Below are positions 1 through 11,014 of a stretch of DNA of 64,000 nucleotides, piece by piece. Source of the DNA: Owenia fusiformis. Lineage: Eukaryota > Annelida > Polychaeta > Sabellida > Oweniidae. Below the pieces are notes generated by a model. It was not told where the DNA came from. It did no database searches and worked only from the letters and a program-made list of their open reading frames with translations. A program made the translations under genes and the position numbers. The stretch lies in contig CAIIXF020000008.1 in assembly GCA_903813345.2 (NCBI GenBank), forward strand, positions 34,184,867-34,248,866, read 5' to 3'. Numbering within the stretch: position 1 is the first letter of the stretch; every line of letters begins with the position of its first letter.

Positions 1-409
1 ACATTTCCTTTTAAATGCATTCTTACATTTTCACCCTTTAAACTATTAAGCAAAAATTCTATAAGGCAAATACAGTTTATTACAACTAACCCATTTAGAT
101 ATTCAGTTTCTTTGATAAGTTTTGTATTTCGTTAGATCGTTATTTGTCTCATTTATCAAATTATCAATTTCTATGGATAATCTATTCAATAATTTACAAT
201 TGAAACATTGGTATTGTAAAATAATATTATGAAAGAAAATATGTCAAAATGAATAATGACCAATATAGAGAAAGTATTTGTTTTAATCTCTTACAGGATA
301 TAACCCTTTCTAAGAATTTATTAAACTGCCTCTCTTCCAGTTAAAGATAATTTTTCGAGGTTTTTATATCACCACTACAAGTCTCCAACTTCTTTGTTGA
401 TGGTGGCTG
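1..409. other. Gene-free AT-rich DNA
   Basis: No ORF with codon structure, RNA gene or clear repeat is visible. The end of this stretch (about 375-409) resembles 50294-50320, both containing GTCTCCAAC..TTGTTGATGG-like sequence. The minisatellite that follows therefore seems to have grown inside a dispersed repeat. Confidence 0.6.
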
Positions 410-557
410 ATGTTTGGTATTTGGTGGTCAGTGTTTGGTATTTGGTGGTCGGTATTTGGTGGTTTGTGTTTGGTATTTGGTGGTCAGTGTTTGGTATTTG
501 GTGGTCGGTGTTTGGTATTTGGTGGTCGGTGTTTGGTATTTGGTGGTTGGTGTTTGG
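410..557. repeat. 21-bp minisatellite, G/T-rich on + strand
   Basis: About seven tandem copies of TGTTTGGTATTTGGTGGTCGG, with A/G variation near the end of the unit and one shortened unit. Open frames on both strands here (for example a repeated PNTDHQI pattern on the minus strand) only translate the repeat. A single unexpanded relative lies at about 50294-50345. Confidence 0.9.
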
Positions 558-599
558 CATTAGGATCGATCATTTCACATTCACACTCCAATTAAGCAA

Positions 600-790
600 A
601 TTTGTATTCAGATAGTAGGGGTTTCATTAGCAGCTGGCAACAGGCGATTTTCACCATTTTTTCCCCAAAATCGCCTGTTGTTTTTAGGGACTTTTTAACT
701 TTTCCATGTTAAATTTATCGATTTCCATGAATTTTGCCTGTTGTTTTCATTTATTCAGCCTGTTGTGAGAAATTCTAGTGAAAACCCTGG
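600..790 (+). repeat. Dispersed repeat with GCCTGTTGTTTT motif
   Basis: Contains CAACAGGCGATTTTCACC facing AAAATCGCCTGTTG, so it can form a hairpin (about 627-681). Further GCCTGTTGTTTTCATTTATT-type copies follow at about 727-765. The same family occurs in reverse orientation at 45277-45560, where the CAACAGGCAAAATGAATG part is expanded in tandem. No coding capacity is seen. Confidence 0.6.
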
Positions 791-1029
791 ATAGTAAACA
801 TTTTTGTCAGTATTCCAACTGTTATAGTCAGAAGATATGAGTTTGACTCTACCTAAAGGGTATTTAAGGTAGCAGGATATACGCTAAGTAATATATCATG
901 TTGTTACATGGTGATCTTATAATTGAAAAATATTGTTGAAAGTTAGGGATGATATCTTATTATCAACAGTTGGGGAATAACAAATTCTTCATCCTAGGTT
1001 TACGTAACTACAACAAAATTAACACCATT

Positions 1030-1290
1030 TTTATAGGTGTGTCAGGTCTTAACTTTACCATATTAGTATGTCAGGTCTTAACTACCCATATAGGTGTGAA
1101 CTAACCATAAAGATGTGCCAGGTGTTAACTTTTACATATTTGAGTCAGGTGTTGACTTTACCATATAGGTGTTTCAACTTTTCAATATATGCGTATCAGG
1201 TGTTGACTAACCATAGATGTGTGTCAACTGTACCATATAGGTGTGTCAGGTGTTAACTAACAATATAGGCGTGTCAGGTGTTGACTAATA
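1030..1290. repeat. Degenerate ~28-bp minisatellite
   Basis: Roughly nine to ten diverged copies of a unit built from ATAGGTGTGTCAGGTGTTAA and CTAACCAT. Spacing is irregular because of small indels, which indicates an old array. The open frame across it is a repeat translation. Confidence 0.8.
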
Positions 1291-1617
1291 TGTGTGAAGC
1301 TAACTTGTTAACACGTTATATATTACAATAGATCAATAGCTCACAAAGTCAGCTCCCCCGTCAATAAGTGAGGTAGTTCAAATGGAAATATATGGATTAA
1401 CTCATGCTAAATCAATCTCAGATCATCTTCAACGTCAAACGTGAAACATCTGCAGCCTTGGAAGTCAATTTGACTTCAGATTACATTTTGTTTCTCATTA
1501 CAATGTCTTTATTTCAAATATAAGTGTTTCACAATAGTTGTTAAGATTTTAAAATATTTTTGTTAATTTGTTTATAATTGGTACATAAATTTATGGGGGA
1601 AGTGTCTTTGTTTTAAG

Positions 1618-1788
1618 TACAGTAAAACCTATATACAGTGAATGCCTTTAGAGTCAAAAAATTGTGTTCACTCTAGGTAGGGGTTCACTACAGAGAGACG
1701 ATTTTAATAGAAGTCAGTAGAGAAGAGGTGTTCACTAGACACAGATGTTCACTAGAGAGATGTGTTCATTAAGACATGTTTTACTGTA
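1618..1788. mobile_element. pogo/Tigger-like MITE, 167 bp
   Basis: Starts CAGTAAAACCT and ends ATGTTTTACTG, with TA on each side (1618-1619 and 1787-1788). This is the layout of a Tc1/mariner-superfamily (pogo-like) miniature element. The interior repeats GTTCACTAGAGAG-type words. A related copy in the other orientation lies at 43801-44011, and looser relatives at 2479-2651 and 57129-57265. Non-coding. Confidence 0.7.
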
Positions 1789-1803
1789 TATGGGAATTCA
1801 CCT

Positions 1804-1916
1804 GAAAATGATGTCACCATGACGATCAGATGAAAATGGTGAAGTGTTAAAACCAAACAATATTTTGATTTAACCCTTCACCATTTTCATCTGATCGTCA
1901 TGGTGACATGATTTTC
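1804..1916. repeat. Near-perfect long hairpin palindrome
   Basis: The arms 1811-1851 and 1869-1909 are reverse complements with only one or two mismatches, both containing GATCAGATGAAAATGG or its complement. They surround a ~17-base loop, and looser pairing extends to about 1804 and 1916. There is no TA duplication or known terminus at the ends. It could be a miniature foldback element or the source of a hairpin RNA. Confidence 0.8.
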
Positions 1917-2478
1917 GTTTAAAGCTTGATTTTGATTTTGTTTCTCCAATAGTGCTTCAGTTGTGTTGTTATCCAGTATTGATAATTTTACAATAAGCTT
2001 ACACCAAGTACTGTATATCTTGTTGGTAATATGATATAAAGTCTTAGATGCAATGCTAATTTTACTTTGCGTACAATTATTTCATTGTCATTTCAGAGCT
2101 GTGGTTTATCGACAGCTGTATAAGCCTATCGTGATACAACTTGGATAAAAACATCCGTAAAAAGAGCAATTGTTTGATAAATAAACAATATAGATACAAG
2201 TCTGTGTAGGAAATACAAGTATCAAGAGAGATACAAGTGTACAAGAGAGAGAGAGAGAGAGAAGTCTGCAAGTCTGATACAATCACATCTGATGAGATGC
2301 AAAATATTGGTAAGTAATTTTACGCAATCTGTTTAATGTCAGAGAAATGTCATTGAAGTGCTGTTTTAAAATGTGAAAAGTGAAAAAGGGTGGAATTAGC
2401 AAGAAATCAAAAAGTAGGCATGCAGTTCATTCTCTTGATTGTTTAGAAATTCAAGAAAATCAGATACTTAAGAAAATA
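1917..2478. other. Gene-free DNA with (GA)n
   Basis: Non-coding. A GA microsatellite sits at 2243-2262. Around 2385-2420 the words GTGGAATTAGCAAGAAAT resemble a dispersed repeat also seen at 42548-42670 and 62765-62905. Nothing else is supported. Confidence 0.55.
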
Positions 2479-2651
2479 CAGTAAAACCTGTTTGGAACAC
2501 CTTTGGTACCTCTTAATAGTGTTCCACTTGTGAGGATTTCCATTTTATTGGTTCATTTAACATTAAGTCTATTAGTCTTGGGTCTCTGAAAAGTGTTCCA
2601 CTTACAGAGGTGTTCCACTTTTAGAGATGTTCGACTTCACAAGTTTCACTG
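2479..2651. mobile_element. Decayed pogo-like MITE
   Basis: Begins CAGTAAAACCTG after TA and ends near TTTCACTG. Internal GTTCCACTT words repeat in the same style as the GTTCACT words of the 1620-1786 element. The right TA is not preserved, so this copy is diverged or belongs to a sister subfamily. A similar sequence is at 57129-57265. Confidence 0.5.
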
Positions 2652-2924
2652 TCATTTTAGACAATAAATATACCCTGGGTCACAATGCTAACACTAGTCA
2701 TCCTCTGAATAGGACAAATATATCAGACAATTTTAATGTTAAGGAGATCTTAATGAGATCTTAATGACCCCAAGTAGCTGGCTATGAAATAAATGGCCAC
2801 TCTAATGAAGGCATAAAAATCTATTATTATATGGGGTTCAGGAAACTGAACTTGTAAGACACGGCTGTAATCCCAGGGCTGCAATCCTATATATGCAATG
2901 TTGATGAAGAGTCAGTCGGGACTA

Positions 2925-3020
2925 CATGTATAGCTCAGTGGTAGAGTACTCGCACAGAAATTGAAGGGTCGTGGGTTCTATCCCCTCTTGCGTGGACTGA
3001 CTTCTTCAGCCCACAGTGCA
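2925..3020 (+). repeat. tRNA-derived SINE-like head
   Basis: TAGCTCAGTGGTAGAG matches a pol III A box (TRGCNNAGYNGG) and GGGTTCTATCCC is one base from a B box. The A-to-B spacing is tRNA-like. GTCAGTC upstream (about 2912) and GACTGAC downstream (about 2995) are complementary. No proper acceptor stem or terminator is visible, so a SINE head is likelier than a tRNA gene. The 3' limit of the SINE is unknown. Confidence 0.55.
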
Positions 3021-4255
3021 GGATTTCATTCTGTGTTTTCATTTACGAAGGCACAAAATTCTACGATGGTAATACTGATCGGGTAGCTGGATTTTAAATC
3101 TCCATGTTATGGTGATAAAAATTGAGTTTTGTTGATTTACGTTTCAATCGTATAAATGATAAATAATGAACCTATTCTGATTGGATAAGGCTACTAGTAT
3201 ATCAAAGGATTACATGTATCTCTTCGTAAAAGAGGGTAGATGAAGTGAAACCATGCAAACCACTGAAAAGTGTTCTAAAACTCTTGACTACCCAGAGAGA
3301 CGAGAGAAACGACCTCACAAATGACCTTGTAACCCAGAGTGAAGAGATAATCCGTCACCACAAAGTTTTTCACTAAAATTGCTCTTATTTGTACTTTTTT
3401 CATCCAATTTAAACAACAAATGTGTAGAAATGATCTCTGCCATTTAATTTTACTAAAATGAGCATCCCTTGTTGTATATGTATGTAAAAAAATGTCAAAA
3501 GCTGGATGAAAAATTCTCAAAGATACAGGATTCAAGAGGTTAAACAAAGAAATGGGAGAAAAGGTTGAATCATCATGGAATGTCGTAAACATACTTTTTG
3601 ACATGTACGCAGAGTAGAATTGGAAGAAAAATGAACTATTTTGCAAGGGTCATTCATCTACCATAACATTATTTTCAAGGGCTATAAATTCTCATATGTC
3701 ATCCTCTAATTGTTAGAAGTCAGATCTGCATTAGGCATTTATCAGGACAACACTAATGCCAAATTAATAATGATGAATTTGAGATATTTAATCAGGAAGA
3801 CACTTTTGTCAAGTTAAGGATGCCCGCGTGATATAATTTGACTTCCTGCAGTTTTGATTGAGGAGAAGATGTGGAATGTAATCTATGATTTCGAGTTCAG
3901 TAAACCTGCCTGACGTACTAGTGCAAAAAAGTCAGTCTTGCAGTCAGACAGTTCTGAATTCAAGAAAATCAATGAAATGAAGGCCACGGACATACTCATC
4001 GACTCCTATCTCAATATTTGGGTATTTTATATATTATTGACATTGATTCAACAGTATCTGTTACACCCAAACACATTGATTGGTTGTGATGCTCAAATGG
4101 GTGTGAATGGAGAGAATGGTTTATCTCATCGAATCAAGTGGTGATATAAACAATATTTTCATGTACATGTACTTATATAAAGGATTGATGTAATGGCTGA
4201 CATATGGAAGTTCTGTTTTTGTTTTGTGTAATTTTACGTTTTAACTGATGATGAA
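3021..4255. other. Gene-free unique-looking DNA
   Basis: Open frames at 3275-3646 (minus) and 3938-4144 (plus) have no recognisable domain, no signal peptide and no splice-site logic. I treat them as chance frames. No tandem repeat or terminal inverted repeat is evident. Confidence 0.5.
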
Positions 4256-5225
4256 TATGGAATGTTTTCTGCTTCATTATTCGTATTTTACAATATGTAT
4301 TCGTATATTGAACTTTTGAATTTGTTAAAAGTACATTTATGTTTGTAACTTGAGTATTTTAATTCATTGTTTGTATTTTCTGTTCGTTAATCTAATTTGT
4401 TTCGTTAAAACGGATATGTAGGTGTTTTATACAGAAATACATTCAAAAGTCCTCAAAAGCATTTGTAAGTGACACATTGTATATCCATATTCAAATAAAT
4501 TTGAGTTCATTTTTTACCATTATCGTTGTTTCTGCATATATATTAGTTTAATATCTACGAACTGAATGTCAAATTTATCAATGAATAAGTACTTGCCTTG
4601 GCATTTCATTTTTTAATTGTCGAATTTATGTTCGTAACAAGGTAATATGTTTCTGTAAAAGTGCACATTTACTGTTCGTAAATATTGTCATTTGTATTCA
4701 TAAATTGCACTTATATATTCGTTTTTCATTGGTTCATTAAGATCACGTGATCATTCTCAACGAGACATGGTCAAAGTCATCACCCCCTCCCTCTCACACA
4801 CCTAAAACTCTCGTGTCACGTGACCTATGCCCGAGACTTGCAGTTTATATTCGTAAACTCACATTTGTATTCGTAAACACTCACATTTATATTCGTAAAG
4901 TTTCATTTTATTATTCGTTAATGTACGAATATTCCTTTGCTTTTTGCAATAATTCATGGGTAATTTGCAAGATTATTATTCGTAAAAATACCTTTCTGCG
5001 ATAAAATAACTGGCAACTTATTTGAAATTTACGAATTATAAACTGTAGTTGGCGAATAATAAATTTGTAGTTACAAATATTTCAAGTCCTTACAAACATA
5101 AAATGCACCCGATTTAGGGAATTATTTGTCTATTTGATACATCATATATGTATTTGTAACTTAGGCATTTTATTTGTAAATGTTACATTAATATTCGTAT
5201 AAGGGAATTTATTACAAACGAATAA
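4256..5225. repeat. Region studded with ATTCGTAA / TTACGAAT motif
   Basis: The word TTCGTAA or TTCGTTA (or its complement) recurs about fifteen times, often as TATATTCGTAAA. Occurrences include about 4278, 4299, 4382, 4630, 4672, 4719, 4850, 4871, 4891, 4913, 4979, 5029 and 5195. Spacing is irregular (20-100 bases), suggesting a heavily decayed minisatellite. Palindromic GATCACGTGATC lies at 4741-4752. The small ORFs here run through the motif and are not supported as genes. Confidence 0.55.
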
Positions 5226-5269
5226 TGAAGCAGTTATGACGCTATAGATGAATGGGGCGATTTTGTTGT

Positions 5270-5480
5270 TTGTTTGGGCGATAATGATTTTAAAAGAAAG
5301 AGCGATTTTTGAAAAATGATCTCCATTTTCTATGATTTTAAAAGTAAATAGAGCAATTTTTGAAACTGCAATTTTATGATTATAAAAGTAATAGGGTGAT
5401 TCCAGAAAAATGATTGCCACTTAATGTGATTTTAAAAATAATTGTGAGATTTTTGAAAGATGATTGCAGTTTTTCCAGAT
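5270..5480. repeat. Degenerate ~55-60-bp tandem repeat
   Basis: Three to four diverged units, each with GATTTTTGAAA followed by ATGAT and then GATTTTAAAA. The minus-strand open frame over this stretch is a repeat translation. Confidence 0.5.
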
Positions 5481-5523
5481 GATCAATGGGATTTGCAAAA
5501 GCCTTGCATTGCTATTATTTAGA

Positions 5524-5855
5524 CACTCTTAAAAATGAATTACTTGAGTATTTCCCAAGTATTTCCCAAGTATAAAAATTACTTAAAGTTAAATACTTAG
5601 TTTTACTTCATTTTACTTAGGTTTATATTGTCATTTTGAGTTTTTTAATTGCTTAATTATGTAAATGAGTATTACAATTACTACAGTAAGTATTTCAATT
5701 TCTCTCCTTGCATTAGTAAATTCACCATAAATGAATTACTTAAAAATTACTTAAAAATTATTCAGTAGTTCAAGATTATTTAAGTAATTTTTGACTTAAA
5801 ATGAGTAGTACAATTTCTCAATATAAGGAAATCCAAGTAATAATTTTTAAGAGTG
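5524..5855. mobile_element. MITE with CACTCTTAAAAAT termini
   Basis: Left end CACTCTTAAAAATGAATTAC and right end TAATAATTTTTAAGAGTG are inverted copies over ~20 bp. The interior is rich in ACTTAAAAATTACTT-like words that also pair with each other. No convincing target-site duplication could be read, so the superfamily is not assigned. Non-coding, 332 bp. Confidence 0.65.
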
Positions 5856-6036
5856 GATTTTCAATAGATTCCTATATGTGCTAATTAAGGAACTTTTCAG
5901 GACTTACCACAAAATATCAATATTTTCTTTTTAATAGATATTTAAACATATTGTGCGTAGGTGTACTATACTAATAATGAAGATCACGCTCTATATGATA
6001 CAATGCTTACATTTGAGAATATTGAATGCTGAGGCA

Positions 6037-6548
6037 CGGGTATACGGCTTTGTATAAAAAACCTCCTACCTCATACCCACCTACCCACGTACGTTGGACA
6101 TGATACAGTCTTTAAAGGGTTCAATTTTAAAGTTTATTAAATTAGTTTATTAAATCTTAGTTTATGATGAATTATAGATGCATTTGTAACGACCCTTGTT
6201 AGCAAGTTGCTACTACAGCCCAGCTGGGTTCGATTCCCATTTTCCCAATTTAGCACTTTCAATTTCTTTATCTGGCTTGTTGGACCTATGCTCGCAGTCG
6301 TTAGTTGGTTATTCCCCTGGGCGCCCTCGGGTCATTACACATTACAATGCACCCAAATGCCTCTATTTATGGATCTGTCATCCGTCTAGTCATAAAATGA
6401 AGGCGGAATTGTAGAAATGTTGATAATTAGAGCTATTTTGAGATCTAAAAATCTTTAAAATTGAACCCTTCAATGACTGCATCATGTCCCACGTAGGTGC
6501 GTAGGTGGGTAGGAGGTAGGAGGTTTTTTATACAAAGCCCGGGTATAC
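6037..6548. mobile_element. Mutator-like MITE, 494 bp, 9-bp TSD
   Basis: The 9-base direct repeat CGGGTATAC (6037-6045 and 6540-6548) brackets 6046-6539. That span has 87-bp terminal inverted repeats (6046-6132 and 6453-6539) starting GGCTTTGTATAAAAAACC. Long TIRs plus a 9-bp duplication are typical of Mutator-like (MULE) elements. There is no transposase, so it is non-autonomous. The centre holds a tRNA-like segment at 6196-6245, and the two short ORFs across it are chance frames. Confidence 0.8.
6196..6245 (+). other. tRNA-like segment inside the MITE
   Basis: Contains a perfect B box GGTTCGATTCC (about 6228-6238) preceded by TTAGCAAGTTGC, a loose A-box match. There is no complete cloverleaf. 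It may be a tRNA or SINE fragment captured between the long inverted repeats. Confidence 0.4.
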
Positions 6549-9262
6549 TGTCAAAAAATCAGTCTTATTCTTATCCATTAAGCTTATAAAAATCGGTCTT
6601 ATTCTGTACATGTAAATAATCTAGTAAAAGTATAATATACATATACACCACGCATACTCAGTACACTAGCAGACTTTTTTAAACATTTTTAACGTATTCC
6701 TGGGCCTCAGATGTCAGATTGAATGGTACCAATGTACCACTAAGCAATCTTATTGAGGAAAAGATCTCTAAATTGCACACAATAGCAGCTGAGACATTTA
6801 ATAGATAGAAAATCCATCCAGAAAGCATTCTACCTGAGATATATTTTGTTCCAATAATCGCGTCGTTAGCCCTTATGAAAAATTCCATTGCAATTTAATG
6901 TTTTTTTTTGTCTATTAATGGTTTAAAACATAACATTTTTATTTTACTGTTGGTTGGTGTATAGTCAGGAACTTTTCAGTGTTTATATTTTCAAATCTTC
7001 CGTATTTCATTGTTTGTTTGCGTCGAAAATTTGACCCTTACCCCGGGGATGTTATTACCATGATTTAATGTAAAGGTTTCGCTCCGAGATGTTCTGTGAA
7101 AGATAAGACACATCTGTAGAAGTTTATCAAAGGAGATATCATTAATCTTTTTTTATAAAGCGCAATAATAGACATTGTGAAGAATATTTTCGTATTCAGA
7201 CATTTATCAATGCAGTCTTTGCCCGGAGTCTTTGAAGCTGAAAAAAAGAACACAGAATAAGGAAAATGTCGGAAGGAGTCATGTTCTCTGCTTTTGAAGT
7301 TCTGTTCTACTTAAGGTAGTTCTGCATGTTGAGTATCTTCAAGTTATTTCCATAAGAATTACAAGTAGGCTATTAAATGAAATGGGTAAAATTTTCAAAA
7401 TGTTGTGTAGATATCTATCTATATTATTATAGACTTCTTTGATCATAATCAAAATATTTTGTGAAAATTATTTTTAAATTACCCTTCCATGAATAAGTTG
7501 TTTAACAATTTCTTTATTGTGAACCCCCCCCCCCGCATCAGTTTTTCACTTAAAACCTCATTTAGACCCATATATGCAATGGCCATTTTAAAGGCTAAAA
7601 TGTGTTACAAACTTGACTTATTAATAATTTGGTTTATTTTCTGTAATTTTGATATTGACATTTTTCAGTTCAGATGACATAAAAATCCTGAGTCCTTAAT
7701 TTTTGAAAATAATTCCTGTTAAATGGCTAATTATTCTATAGGAGCCTAAAGAATGCACTACCATTGATTAAATATTATGGAGTTATTACTCAATAATGTC
7801 TACCATCATTAATTGCATTTTCATATTGCTAATCCCATCTTACTAATTGTATATAGATGATAGAGTACCAAGAAGTATGATATCAAACAATAAGCCAATT
7901 TGTCAATAAAGTTGATATACAGTGTAGTCAATAACTCAATATTTTTTATTTGCACTTGTGTCTGGATGTACAACTATCGTGACAGTATATACATGTGTCA
8001 CATTGTTTATGTGACTATATCATGTCTGATGAGACCTTTATATTGTATTGTTTGTCTGACAATTTCATGTCCGTTGAGGTCAAAAATAAGACAGATGAGT
8101 TTGGTTATTGTCAGGTAGACAGACATACAGTGTACATACATACATAAAATCAATGACATCCTCCAGTTGAATGATCATTTCATTTGAAGATGGTAAATTC
8201 CCTATTTTACGGTAGAGCTCTTCAAACTGATAGCTCCAGTGGAAAGGACTTTTTATTTGACACTTTGTGTAAGCTTATATGGAAACAGATTTGCCCCTCC
8301 CAATTGAAGAGCTCTACATTGGAAAGGAGAATTGCGAAGTGAATGTCTTTTGGATGTGTATAAAGATTTTGTGCATTAAATTTTTTTGTCACTATTCCTT
8401 TCCTAACAATTAATGCAATTGTAATTTTATTGCTTTCTATAGTATTGATAAAACATGGCATTGATGTCTGATCTGTCATATGCCACATAGAATGATAGTT
8501 TCTTCACTAGATGAAAATTGCTTTACACTCACACGTGCCTTACATATAAGTCATTCTTTTGGACCCTATCAATGTTCAAAATATTGTTTTTGTCTCTATT
8601 CATGCCATCTTAGAACAATCCCATCTCCGCATATTGATTTGCCCTTATACTAATGCATTCAAGGTAACATATCTCTTTAATTGATAGTGGTATGTGGTAA
8701 ATTACTGGTGATGATTGCAAGAATTGGATACTCTATTTTCAATAGTTGTTGACTCAGTTATAGGGCGCGGTCTTGATTGTATTATGATTACGTCTACCAC
8801 TAGAACATACCTATTACATTGATTAGTCAACATTGAGTGATATGATGTCTGCCATGCTTAAAATCTGGTTCCATTCCGGCTCATTTCTCTTCAAAATTTG
8901 AATGAAGTAAGTGATTTTCTGTTTTTTTTCCCGTATAATGTAAACAACATGCCAAAACATAAGTTTTTGCTGATTAATTTCTTTGCTTTATTTTCCATCA
9001 ACAAACATGATCATGACAATTTTAGTCAGTTGGGAACAAAATCATGACAGATATACAGTAATAAGTGAAAAGGAATCAGATAATTGAAGAATAGTTTTTA
9101 ATGTGAAATTAACATCAGATATTTAAATACACTCATGTACAGTTTTAGATTTTCCAAACCATTAAAACTTCATCTATCAATTTTTCACCCTTTTAAAATG
9201 AGTTAATTAACATATTTCCAACAATGTGGCATGTAATTTTAAAAATTTCAAAAGTGTTAATT
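6549..9262. other. Gene-free DNA, 2.7 kb
   Basis: No supported gene. Minor items: a C11-type homopolymer near 7527-7537 and TAGAGCTCTTCAA (about 8213-8225) facing TTGAAGAGCTCTA (about 8302-8314). Open frames at 6679-6888, 7065-7253, 7489-7677, 7900-8118 and 8222-8488 lack domains or plausible splice sites. Confidence 0.5.
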
Positions 9263-9312
9263 AGACTCCAGATGAAAATCTGGAGTCTATTGCTTTTGCC
9301 AGTTTTCTTATT
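9263..9312 (+). mobile_element. Orphan 5' terminus (outer element)
   Basis: The 50-base segment 9261-9310 is repeated exactly at 9311-9360, so two 5' ends stand back to back. The simplest reading is that a second element inserted into the TTATT tract just inside the first one. Its own body would then lie further right in the array. Confidence 0.65.
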
Positions 9313-9501
9313 AGACTCCAGATGAAAATCTGGAGTCTATTGCTTTTGCCAGTTTTCTTATTATTATTCATTCTTTCTTTCTTTCTTTCTTTCTTTCCGA
9401 ACACTTTTTCTCAGCAACTAGAAGAACTTACTTTAACCTACTTACATGGCTAACATAGCCCATCAACCTAGTTTCTGGGAAATTAGGTCAAATTTTTATC
9501 T

Positions 9502-9514
9502 AGGTCAAAGGTCA
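9502..9514 (+). promoter_or_regulatory. Perfect DR1 (AGGTCA-A-AGGTCA) in element leader
   Basis: AGGTCAAAGGTCA is a consensus direct repeat with one-base spacing, bound in other animals by RXR, HNF4 and COUP-TF type nuclear receptors. The same 13-mer recurs in the leaders at 11194, 12435, 15118, 21632, 23247, 24643 and 29693. A G-variant is found near 17193 and 26538. TCAAGGTCA (an ERR/NR5A-type site) is at 17221 and 26566. Sequence match only; binding is not shown. Confidence 0.45.
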
Positions 9515-10759
9515 AGAACTAGGTCAAATTTAGGTCAATCAACATTCTGTCAATTATCTTCGTTGTTACTTGTGGTAACTCCTTCATCTTTTTTTCAACA
9601 TGTAGCTTAGAAAAAAACAAATCGAGAGTGTGCCATCCGTTTTTTGATTACTCTTACTGATTTTGAGATATTGCGTCCGGAAAGTAGGTCAAACTAAAAA
9701 GTTAACCAAATTTAACATATGAGCTATGAAATAAGTGTAAAATTTTCTCAGGAATCTGAATCTGCAAACCAAATTTCGATCCGACTTCCGGTTCGGAAGT
9801 TATGGCATTTTGAAAACTCAAAAATCGCTAAATTTGGTGCCCATGTTAAGTCAATGGGAAAAAAGATTTTTTTGAAGTGAAAAATACGGAATATAGACTA
9901 AGTTCAGCTTCACATAATCAAAGCCTTTAAAAGAAGGGGACCTCAAAAGCCATCTAGCTTCAAAATTTGGACACCGAAATGCCTAGGTCAAAATCTAGGT
10001 CAAATTCATAGGTTTTCCTTATTTTTCGATTCTGACACTACACTTTAATTATATTCTTCGAAATTGTGTATACATGTAGCCAAGAGTGTGCTAGTAGCGT
10101 TAGCCTTTTGCCGTCAGAAAGTATTTTGACCCACTTTTGAGATATGGTGTCCGAAATGTAGGTCAAAATAAAAAGTTCTCCAAATTTAATGTTTGAGTTA
10201 TGAATTAAGAGTAGAATTTTCCGAGAAATCCGAATCTGCAAACCAAATTTCGATCCGATTTCTGGTTTGAAAGTTATGGCGTTTTGAAATTTCGAGAAAA
10301 ATCGATCTGATGTTATCCTGATTGAAAGTCAAGGAAAAAAGATTTTTTTTGAAGTGTAAAATACGAGATATAGATTGAGTACAGCTTAAGATAATGAATT
10401 CTGATAAAAGAAGGGGACCTCAAAAGCTACCTAGTTTCAATATTTGGACACCAAAATGCCTAGGTCAAAATCTAGGTCAAATTCATAGTTTTTCCTTATT
10501 TTTTCGATTCTGGCACTACACTTTTAGGATTTGCTTCAACATTTTGTATACAGGTAGCAAAGAGTGTGCTTATAGTGAGAGCCTTTTGCCGTCAAACAGT
10601 ATTTTGACCCACTTTTGAGATATGGTGTTCGTAAAGTAGGTCAAAATAAAAAGTTCTCATAATTTAACTTATGAGTTATGAATTAAGGGTAGAATTTTCT
10701 CAGGAATCCAAATCTGCAAACCAAATTTCAATCCGACTTCCGGTCAAAAATTCCTACTT

Positions 10760-10945
10760 ACCTACCTACTTACCTACTCGGCTACCTACTTAGCTACCTA
10801 CTCAGCTACTTACTCAGCTACCTACTCAGCTACTTACTCAGCTACCTGCTCAGCTGCTTACTCAGCTACCTACTCAGCTACTTACTCAATTACTTAATCA
10901 TCTACTTACTCAGCTTCCTACTCAGTTACTTACTCAGCTCTTTAC
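10760..10945 (+). repeat. TACTCAGCTACT minisatellite (copy A)
   Basis: 12-bp-based repeat of CTACTTACTCAG / CTACCTACTCAG, placed just before the 3' inverted copy. Equivalent blocks lie at 16775-17005, 21220-21450 and 31648-31875, with a remnant at 29452-29500. Confidence 0.85.
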
Positions 10946-11014
10946 TCAAGTAAATCAATCTGGAGTCTTAAATTGAACTTTGTTCAATTTACCAATCTAG
11001 TTATTATTATTATT

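Larger units (their letters stand above)
9313..11000 (+). mobile_element. Helentron-like copy A
   Basis: Order: 5' hairpin tip, TTATTATT, a CTTT microsatellite (about 9369-9397), a leader with AGGTCA half-sites, about two and a half ~470-bp units, a TACTCAGC minisatellite (about 10760-10945), ATCTGGAGTCT (10958-10968), hairpin and CTAG ending at 11000. This is one of the few copies with both termini in place. Confidence 0.7.

Noticed and set aside
3275-3646. 123-codon minus-strand ORF
   Set aside because: No recognisable domain, no splice context and low-complexity AT-rich codons; length is possible by chance.
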